6,450 nt of DNA, taken from NCBI GenBank assembly GCA_016180605.1, contig JACPAW010000109.1, forward strand, positions 1 through 6,450. Direction: 5' to 3'. The stretch's first letter is position 1; each line of letters starts with the position of its first letter. Origin of the DNA: Candidatus Omnitrophota bacterium (GTDB lineage: Bacteria > Omnitrophota > Gorgyraeia > Aquiviventales > Aquiviventaceae). Shown piece after piece: positions 1 to 5,414 of the stretch. A program made the translations under genes and the position numbers. The notes under the pieces are model-generated. The model was not told where the DNA came from, made no database searches, and was given only the letters and a program-made list of their open reading frames with translations.

Positions 1-1041
1 ACTTACGGTCTTGAGCCTGCAATAGGCTGGCTTTCCCTCGTCTCTGATTCCACTCCCATTACCCTGCAATTTGGCGAAACAACAGCGGTTGGGCAGAACC
101 GTTATGTGGCCATTTCTGGACGGCCGGAAGTGTACATTGTCAGCTCGGCACTCTTTGATGAAGCCAACCAACCCACGGAAAAATTTCAAGACCCTCTATT
201 TTTGCGCATCAATACCTGGGAAGTAGACCACCTAGCCCTTGCCACGCCTGCTCAAAATCTATCGCTCATGCGGCGCGAAGGCCAGTGGCGCATGACGGAT
301 CCTTTTGAAGATGTGGCTGATAATACCCAAGCCAACGAATTTTTAGCGCGCCTGACGGGAATGTCTATTTCTCATGTCGTCGAGCTCAACCCGCAAGTGG
401 AGAAGCTATCGGAATGGGGCTTGGATCAGCCACGACTGGAAATGCGCATCCACCTTCCGGAGTCTTCAGAACCGATTACGGTTTTCTTTGGAAAATACCT
501 TTCCGATGCGGAGTCGCTGGTCTTTGCCAAACGAAGCGATGAGCCTGCCCTCTTTGCCGTATCGGCGAAAGAAGTGGATTCTTTGATCGTGGATCCTAAA
601 AGCCTGCGCTCTAAAAACTGCTTCAGCGGATCTCTGGACCAGGTGCGAAAGATTCGGTTGGAGCGCCCAGGAGGCGTTTTGGAGTTGGAGCGCCTCGAAA
701 CCCGGTGGCGAGAGGCAAGCTCCAGTCGAGAATTGGATCTATCGAAGGTAAACGCTTTCGTTCAAGAACTGCTCGCTCTGCGTTTTCAGAGCTTCGTGGA
801 AGAACCGCAAGCGGATGGGACTTCCTACGGCCTTAAACCTGCCGTTTCAGCGATTGAAATCGTGCTGCAAGAGCCGCAAAGATTGGAAATCGGCAACAGC
901 GCTGACGAAGAACAAACCCGTTATGGCTATCTCAAACATCGGCAAATTCTAGCCAGGATCCCAGAGCAGGCAAGCTTATTAGCCGCTAAAAACGTTGAAG
1001 AACTGCTCATCTCCGCGGATCCTCCAAGCCAAGAGCACTAG
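1..1041 (+). CDS. DUF4340 domain-containing protein, C-terminal part (5' end outside window)
   Basis: The frame is open from the first base to the TAG at 1039-1041, giving 346 visible residues. An internal GTG at 106 is only codon 36 and lies inside conserved sequence, so the true start is upstream of the window. The protein is built of repeats. An aromatic-Gly-Leu motif occurs at visible residues 2-4 (YGL), 139-141 (WGL) and 276-278 (YGL), exactly 137 residues apart. Each is followed by a strand pattern ending in a 'LxxGxx...Y' type segment, then 'LR', then a 'LxRxxxxWR' stretch. This is the layout of the DUF4340 family, whose molecular role is not established. Such proteins are often encoded beside GldG-like ABC-transporter auxiliary genes, which would lie to the left here. 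No membrane segment is visible in this part; a family-typical N-terminal anchor would be off-window. Its stop overlaps the stop of the opposing gene. The family call is by motif recognition only. Confidence 0.8.
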   Translation, partial: TYGLEPAIGWLSLVSDSTPITLQFGETTAVGQNRYVAISGRPEVYIVSSALFDEANQPTEKFQDPLFLRINTWEVDHLALATPAQNLSLMRREGQWRMTDPFEDVADNTQANEFLARLTGMSISHVVELNPQVEKLSEWGLDQPRLEMRIHLPESSEPITVFFGKYLSDAESLVFAKRSDEPALFAVSAKEVDSLIVDPKSLRSKNCFSGSLDQVRKIRLERPGGVLELERLETRWREASSSRELDLSKVNAFVQELLALRFQSFVEEPQADGTSYGLKPAVSAIEIVLQEPQRLEIGNSADEEQTRYGYLKHRQILARIPEQASLLAAKNVEELLISADPPSQEH

Positions 1042-1652
1042 GGGTCTCGTTTTTGGATAAAACCTTTCGCGCGCCATACTCGCTGAAGCACGGTAGCGTG
1101 AGCGAGAACCGACAAGATCACCAGGGTCCACCAGAATAAATCCCTTCCAAGAGGCTTCCAGTGAATCAGGCTTCCGAGTGCCAATCCTACCACAAAGATA
1201 ACCCCGCGCTCCATTCTTTCCATCAAATCCGGCCATTCTAGATTGGAAACGGTAACTTCCATCGCCGCACGAGCCTTCGCATAGCTGATTTGCATGACCC
1301 CTATCAGAAGAATCATCGAAAGTATCCAATAGCCGCTGAACCACGCGGCGGTTAAGACCACGGAAGCTTCCGCGTATCGATCGCAGAGCGCATCCAGATA
1401 GCCTCCGAATTTGGTCACGCGTCCGGAAAGCCGGGCCACCGCCCCATCTAGGCCATCCAGCAAGCTGACAGCCAGAATCAGGATGCAGAAAGCAACAACC
1501 GCACGGCTTTTTACAAACCAAAGACACACAAGGATGCTCAAGACCAGCCCGCTGATGGTCAATGTGGAGGGTCCTATACCGAAGGAAACCAGCACACGAG
1601 CCACGGGCTTCAAGATGCGCTCGAAAGTCGCCTTATAACGGCTAGTAATCAT
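1038..1652 (-). CDS. CDP-alcohol phosphatidyltransferase family membrane enzyme
   Basis: This 204-residue membrane protein transfers a phosphatidyl (or related) group from a CDP-linked lipid to an alcohol during phospholipid headgroup synthesis. It carries the complete family signature DG-x2-AR-x8-G-x3-D-x3-D: D69, G70, A73, R74, G83, D87 and D91. These acidic residues bind the catalytic divalent metals and the CDP group. D66 gives an additional DGLDG start. Several hydrophobic stretches (about residues 31-47, 50-65, 95-120, 150-165 and 172-190) fit the usual six-helix fold. The basic N-terminus 'SRYK' followed by a 'PSTLT' segment, and a late 'ERMERG' segment, resemble the phosphatidylinositol-phosphate / archaetidylinositol-phosphate synthase branch more than PgsA, but the acceptor alcohol cannot be fixed from sequence. 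The ATG at 1652 is the first possible start, since an in-frame TAG lies 30 nt upstream; no Shine-Dalgarno is evident. The gene is divergent from rpoN and convergent with the DUF4340 gene. Confidence 0.88.
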   Translation of the reverse strand: MITSRYKATFERILKPVARVLVSFGIGPSTLTISGLVLSILVCLWFVKSRAVVAFCILILAVSLLDGLDGAVARLSGRVTKFGGYLDALCDRYAEASVVLTAAWFSGYWILSMILLIGVMQISYAKARAAMEVTVSNLEWPDLMERMERGVIFVVGLALGSLIHWKPLGRDLFWWTLVILSVLAHATVLQRVWRAKGFIQKRDP

Positions 1653-1657
1653 ACGAT

Positions 1658-1686
1658 TTGAGACTTGGCATGAAAAGTGCTATACT
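1658..1686 (+). promoter_or_regulatory. Sigma-70-type promoter of rpoN
   Basis: TTGAGA at 1658-1663 and TATACT at 1681-1686 are separated by exactly 17 nt. Each hexamer matches 5 of 6 positions of the housekeeping consensus (TTGACA / TATAAT). Transcription would begin near 1692-1694, leaving a leader of about 35 nt before the rpoN ATG at 1729. A small inverted repeat, CAATC (1693-1697) with GATTG (1713-1717), lies in that leader and could be an operator or chance. The promoter lies in the short divergent region shared with the phosphatidyltransferase gene, for which no equally good promoter was found. Confidence 0.65.
1665..1681 (+). promoter_or_regulatory. Candidate sigma-54 (-24/-12) promoter overlapping the rpoN promoter
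   Basis: TTGGCATGAAAAGTGCT matches the sigma-54 consensus TTGGCACG-N4-TTGCW. The essential GG (1667-1668) and GC (1679-1680) are 12 bp apart, as required for -24/-12 elements. The two mismatches are T for C at 1671 and G for T at 1677. It is wholly embedded in the sigma-70-type promoter, so the two holoenzymes would compete. Its position directly upstream of the sigma-54 gene makes autoregulation a reasonable hypothesis, but a match of this quality can occur by chance. Confidence 0.4.
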
Positions 1687-1728
1687 GCCCCGCAATCAGC
1701 CTAATTCACTGCGATTGACCAGCATACC

Positions 1729-2979
1729 ATGTCTCAGCAAGTTAGACAAATACCCCAGCAACGTCTTTCGCTAGCCCCCAATGTGACTCTATCCCTAGAA
1801 GTCCTTCGTATGCCCCTTCTTGAGCTGGGTTCCTTCCTTGAGCAACAACTTCAGGAGAACCCTCTTTTAGAGTTAGATTCATATAGCCAAAATGCGACGG
1901 AACCTATCGAAAGCCCGGATGATTGGCTCAGAGCAGGAAGAACACTGCGTGAAGAAGCTGAACTCCTGGATCGTATTAACGAGCAGGGATACCTGGAAGA
2001 TCCCCTGGAAACGATTGCTTCTGAAACGGGCGAAGATTTAAAAACCTTTGAGGTGGTTCTCCGGCACTTGCAGAAATGTGACCCGCCAGGGGTAGGGGCT
2101 AGAAATCTGCGTGAATGTCTGATGTTGCAGTTGGAACATCAAGTACAAGAAGAAAGCCTCGCCTATCGAATCCTGCGCGACCATTTTGAGCTATTTATTC
2201 AAGGGCGCTTATCGATTCTCGCAAAAACTCTAGGGATAGGTTTACCGAGCCTAAAGCTGGCGTTGGAGCAGCTTAAAAAATTGGAACCCAAGCCTGGACG
2301 CGCTTTTTCAGGTTCGCTGCCTACCTGCATCATTCCTGACTTGATCCTGCATCGGCGCGAAGGGGTGTATGATGTGGAACTAAACGATCGAGGGCTACCC
2401 GGAGTTTCTATCAATCAGAGCTATTACCGGATGCTGCGGGATCCGCAAACCGCTTCGGATGTACGGGAATTCCTTGCCACCAAATTCCGAATGGCTGGCT
2501 GGTTGATTAAAGCCATCGATGAACGCCAAGCGACCATTCTTGCCATTGCTCGATGCGTCATCAGCCTTCAAAATGAGTTTCTTAAAAACGGGCTGCGGGC
2601 CTTAAAGCCGCTTACCCAGGCTCAAGTGGCCTCCTTGATCGGCCGTCATCCCTCAACCGTCAGCCGGGCCATCTCCGGAAAAACAATAGACACCCTGCAT
2701 GGAATATTCCGGCTGGAAGAATTTTTCGCAAGCCGCGTGCCTCAACCCACCCAAGGCAACACCACCCAAGAAAACAGAGAAACCTCGATCTCAGATGAAC
2801 GGATTAAAGCGGAAATTCAGCGGTTGACTTCAGAGGAAGATCCGATGCACCCGTTAAGCGATAATATGCTAGCCCAACGGCTGGAAAATCAGAACATTTC
2901 CGTGGCAAGACGCACCATAGCCAAGTACCGCTCCTGCCTTGGAATTCTCCCGGCTCACTTGCGCCGACGAAGACTGTAA
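1729..2979 (+). CDS. rpoN: RNA polymerase sigma-54 factor RpoN
   Basis: This is the alternative sigma factor that directs RNA polymerase to -24/-12 promoters and needs an AAA+ activator to open them. All domains are present. Region I is at residues about 8-48 (QQRLSLAP... through ENPLLEL), where activators act. The short acidic linker is at about 49-75. The core-binding domain contains GYL (87-89), CDPPGVGARNLREC (117-130) and LEPKPG (185-190). The conserved WLIKAIDERQ segment is at 258-267, and the promoter-binding helix-turn-helix runs about 295-325 (LTQAQVASLIGRHPSTVSRAIS). The RpoN box at 393-401 reads ARRTIAKYR (consensus ARRTVAKYR). At 416 residues it is shorter than the roughly 480-residue enterobacterial protein, mostly because of the compressed linker. 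ATG 1729 is the only plausible start, since an in-frame TAA lies at 1702-1704; no clear ribosome-binding site precedes it. It converges on the sigma-54 activator operon with a 6-bp gap. Confidence 0.97.
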   Translation: MSQQVRQIPQQRLSLAPNVTLSLEVLRMPLLELGSFLEQQLQENPLLELDSYSQNATEPIESPDDWLRAGRTLREEAELLDRINEQGYLEDPLETIASETGEDLKTFEVVLRHLQKCDPPGVGARNLRECLMLQLEHQVQEESLAYRILRDHFELFIQGRLSILAKTLGIGLPSLKLALEQLKKLEPKPGRAFSGSLPTCIIPDLILHRREGVYDVELNDRGLPGVSINQSYYRMLRDPQTASDVREFLATKFRMAGWLIKAIDERQATILAIARCVISLQNEFLKNGLRALKPLTQAQVASLIGRHPSTVSRAISGKTIDTLHGIFRLEEFFASRVPQPTQGNTTQENRETSISDERIKAEIQRLTSEEDPMHPLSDNMLAQRLENQNISVARRTIAKYRSCLGILPAHLRRRRL

Positions 2980-2985
2980 AACTCC

Positions 2986-4020
2986 TCAGAGACAAGCGGA
3001 CGGCAAGCTTCCCAGCGCTGCTTCAGCAAGACTCAGCAAACGCTGCAGCAAATCCACGTGATCATTGGTAAAACGACGCTGGGGATCGCGAGTATGAAGG
3101 TTTAAAACTGCCATCGGTTCTGAATTCGCCACAGGCTGAAGCGGGGCTACCAGCGACGATACAATCTCCGGGTGATGCATTCGGCTACGAACCAACTCAT
3201 CCTGCGTTTGCTCATCCAACAAAAGAATCTGGCGACGAAGTACCGCCAACCCAGCCAGGCCTTCACCATGCTTGAGTGTTGTATCCGGGGGTGCCGAAAC
3301 CCCGACCCCATGCACCATTTTCAATCGAAGAGTTTGGCTCTTTTCATCGAAGACCATGACGGAACCGCCCTCGGCTTTAGTCGCTAAAGCAGCGCTCTCC
3401 AGCAACGAACGCAAGACGCGGTCCTTGTGGTAAGTGAAAATCTCCCTGTCGATAGGCTGTGCCGTTGGCTTTTCGGCGGCCGACTCCTTCGCTTGATAGG
3501 CAAGCTGCACAATGATGGATCCTACCTCTTCGATCAGGCCCAGAACAGAGCGAATGCCTACAAAGGTGTAAAGCCTTAGAGAAAGCAAAAGCGGCCAGAA
3601 CACTTTGTCATCCAACTCCATCGCACTGATACGATTCCGGAATTGGAGTTCTTCTTCCCGAGGCCCGACTACCATAGGTCCTACCACGAAATAAGCAATG
3701 ATTTGCTGGGCGTTGACCCGAATCGGAACGACAGCAAAAGTAACCCCGAGGGCCGTCGTATGGCTTAAAGTTTCTGTGGGAAGCGCTTGAGGGGGAAGCA
3801 GTGCTGGGAGCTCTTCGCCGATTTTTAGAAGCTCAATCATCCGATCGGCGTTCGAAGGAGTCGGCCAGCTTGGATCCACCAGCAAAGTACGGGTCGGGCT
3901 TACCGTGCGGATAGGAACTCCAAGGACGGATGTCAGATGGTTCTGCAGGCTCTGCCAACGAGGAGGATGGATCAGCTCTAAAAGCGCCAGTTTTGCCTTT
4001 TGGCCGGCAGATTCACCCAT
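2986..4020 (-). CDS. Stand-alone sensor protein: PocR-like domain plus GAF domain
   Basis: A 344-residue, probably cytoplasmic protein with no signal peptide or membrane segment. Residues about 15-175 resemble the PocR-type ligand-binding module: a 'LGVPIRTVSP...LLVDP' opening, then a 'VTFAVVPIRVNAQQIIAYFVVGPMVVGP' core, then a helical end. The cysteines common in that domain are absent; the only Cys is residue 343. After an Ala/Glu-rich linker (about 177-190), residues about 195-337 form a GAF domain, with SVMVFDEKSQTLRLKMVHGVG, a GEGLAGLAV turn and LVAPLQPV...MAVLNLHT strands. No DNA-binding, kinase, phosphatase or cyclase domain follows, so it may act by binding a partner. Its ATG overlaps the regulator's stop as TGATG (shared base 4020) and no Shine-Dalgarno is seen, pointing to translational coupling. 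It is the last gene of the kinase-regulator operon, suggesting it modulates that pair. The GAF call is firm; the PocR-like call is moderate. Confidence 0.75.
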   Translation of the reverse strand: MGESAGQKAKLALLELIHPPRWQSLQNHLTSVLGVPIRTVSPTRTLLVDPSWPTPSNADRMIELLKIGEELPALLPPQALPTETLSHTTALGVTFAVVPIRVNAQQIIAYFVVGPMVVGPREEELQFRNRISAMELDDKVFWPLLLSLRLYTFVGIRSVLGLIEEVGSIIVQLAYQAKESAAEKPTAQPIDREIFTYHKDRVLRSLLESAALATKAEGGSVMVFDEKSQTLRLKMVHGVGVSAPPDTTLKHGEGLAGLAVLRRQILLLDEQTQDELVRSRMHHPEIVSSLVAPLQPVANSEPMAVLNLHTRDPQRRFTNDHVDLLQRLLSLAEAALGSLPSACL

Positions 4021-5414
4021 CAGTTGCTATAGCTGTGGTGAATACCGAGTTTGCGGATTTTATGATAAAGGGTCGAACGATGGATCCCTAAACGCTTGGC
4101 CGCTTCCGTGCGGTTCCATCTGACTTCGGCAAGGACTTTGAGGATGACTTCCCGCTCCGGAAGCTTTAAAGCATCTTTCAAATGAATTCCGTTCTCATCC
4201 AAAGAACCGGGCAGCTCTTGAGACTGCTCTTGTGCGGTCATGGTAGGAATCAGCCCATTGCCAGACCTCAGTGCTTCCGGTAAATCGTCCACATCCACCT
4301 TAGAATGTTTCGCCAAGACAACCGCTCGCTCCATGACGTTTTCGAGCTCCCGGATATTGCCTGGCCACTGGTAGTCCATCACGATCTGCAATGCCGCATC
4401 TGTAAGACCCACAAGATTCTTTCCCATGGCCCGACAGCTGCGGGCGATAAAATGGGTGACGAGCAGGGGTAAGTCGCTTTTTCGCTCGCGCAGCGGGGGC
4501 ACGCGGAGCTGAATCACATTGAGCCGGTAATACAAATCCTCCCTGAATTTGCCTTGCTTTACCAATTCCGACAAATTCCGGTTGGTCGCGGCCACGATGC
4601 GCACATCCGCCCGCATGGTACGCGTATCTCCTACCCTTTCATAAAGCCTATCTTGGATCACCCGCAGCAATTTCACCTGTAGGGCCGGGGTAAAGGCGTC
4701 GATTTCATCCAATAAGATCGTCCCGCCGTTGGCCAATTCGAATCTTCCCTGCCGATCACGAATGGCTCCTGTGTAAGCTCCGCGCACATGCCCAAAGAGC
4801 TCGCTTTCAAGCAGCGTTTCCGGCAAAGCCCCGCAACTGATTTCAACGAAGGCGTGCCGATTCCTTTTCGGGTCGCAGCGATGGATCGCCTGTGCGATGA
4901 CCCTTTTTCCCGTGCCACTTTCCCCTTCCAGCAAAACGGTAGCGGGACTTTCTGCAACAGCCCGCACCATGCTCAGTAATTCCTGGATGCTGGGGTGTTT
5001 GCCGATAATTCCACTAAAGGGATCCTCGAGCGTCTCCCGCTCATCGGTTGGCGTATTCAAAGCTCGCTGAATGACCGATTCCAACTCTTCAGGCTGAATC
5101 GGCTTGGTTAAGTAGTCGAACGCTCCCTGCCGGATGGCATTTACCGCGCAACTGATGTTGCCGAATCCCGTAATCAGGATGACACTCACTTGCGGGTAGC
5201 GGTTCTTGATATGGCCTAGCAAGTTCATGCCATCGACCTGGGGCATTTTCCAATCGGCGATCACCAAATGAAAAGGCCGGCGCTCTAACTGTCCCATAGC
5301 CTCGGCACCGTCGGATGCCATTTCGACCTCATAGTGCCGAGCACGAAGCATTTCATACAGGGAGCCTCGGATGAGCGGATCGTCATCCACCACCAGGATG
5401 CGGCTATGATCCAT
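4020..5414 (-). CDS. NtrC-family sigma-54-dependent response regulator
   Basis: A 464-residue enhancer-binding activator: phosphorylation of its receiver should license ATP-driven remodelling of sigma-54 holoenzyme. The receiver (1-120) has the acidic pocket D10-D11, phospho-acceptor D54, T82 and K104, numbered as in NtrC. The AAA+ domain (about 136-380) shows Walker A GESGTGK (164-170), the sigma-54-contacting loop as GAYTGA (212-217; usual form GAFTGA), Walker B ILLDE (233-237), sensor I around ATNR (276-279), FREDLYYRL with the arginine finger (290-298) and sensor II WPGNIREL (350-357). A Fis-type helix-turn-helix ends the protein (about 432-458, WNRTEAAKRLGIHRSTLYHKIRKL). An ATG at 5426 would add four residues, but ATG 5414 is preferred: it has GGAG six bases upstream and begins in the family-typical way, MDHSRILVVDDD. 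It overlaps the kinase gene by 11 nt and the sensor gene by 1 nt. Target promoters are unknown; the AtoC/CtcC-like group is a fair comparison, not an assignment. Confidence 0.95.
   Translation of the reverse strand: MDHSRILVVDDDPLIRGSLYEMLRARHYEVEMASDGAEAMGQLERRPFHLVIADWKMPQVDGMNLLGHIKNRYPQVSVILITGFGNISCAVNAIRQGAFDYLTKPIQPEELESVIQRALNTPTDERETLEDPFSGIIGKHPSIQELLSMVRAVAESPATVLLEGESGTGKRVIAQAIHRCDPKRNRHAFVEISCGALPETLLESELFGHVRGAYTGAIRDRQGRFELANGGTILLDEIDAFTPALQVKLLRVIQDRLYERVGDTRTMRADVRIVAATNRNLSELVKQGKFREDLYYRLNVIQLRVPPLRERKSDLPLLVTHFIARSCRAMGKNLVGLTDAALQIVMDYQWPGNIRELENVMERAVVLAKHSKVDVDDLPEALRSGNGLIPTMTAQEQSQELPGSLDENGIHLKDALKLPEREVILKVLAEVRWNRTEAAKRLGIHRSTLYHKIRKLGIHHSYSN

Noticed and set aside
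106..108. GTG as start of the DUF4340 gene
   Set aside because: The frame is open to base 1 and the residues before the GTG (YGLEPA and the following strands) match the repeat unit of the same protein.
1033..1054. Terminator for the DUF4340 gene: GAG(c)AC pairing with GTCTC, followed by GTTTTT
   Set aside because: Only five base pairs with a bulge, so the stem is too weak to claim.
979..1527. Minus-strand open frame of 182 codons in another frame of the phosphatidyltransferase gene
   Set aside because: Its translation is Arg/Gly/Ser-rich with no motif, while the overlapping frame carries a complete catalytic signature.
1653..1728. Minus-strand promoter for the phosphatidyltransferase gene
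   Set aside because: A TATAGC-like -10 is present on the minus strand, but no credible -35 lies at 16-18 bp, so it is not listed as a feature.
2980..2985. Bidirectional terminator between rpoN and the sensor gene
   Set aside because: The gap is 6 bp and no GC-rich hairpin with a T-run was found around it; termination must occur inside coding sequence or be Rho-dependent.
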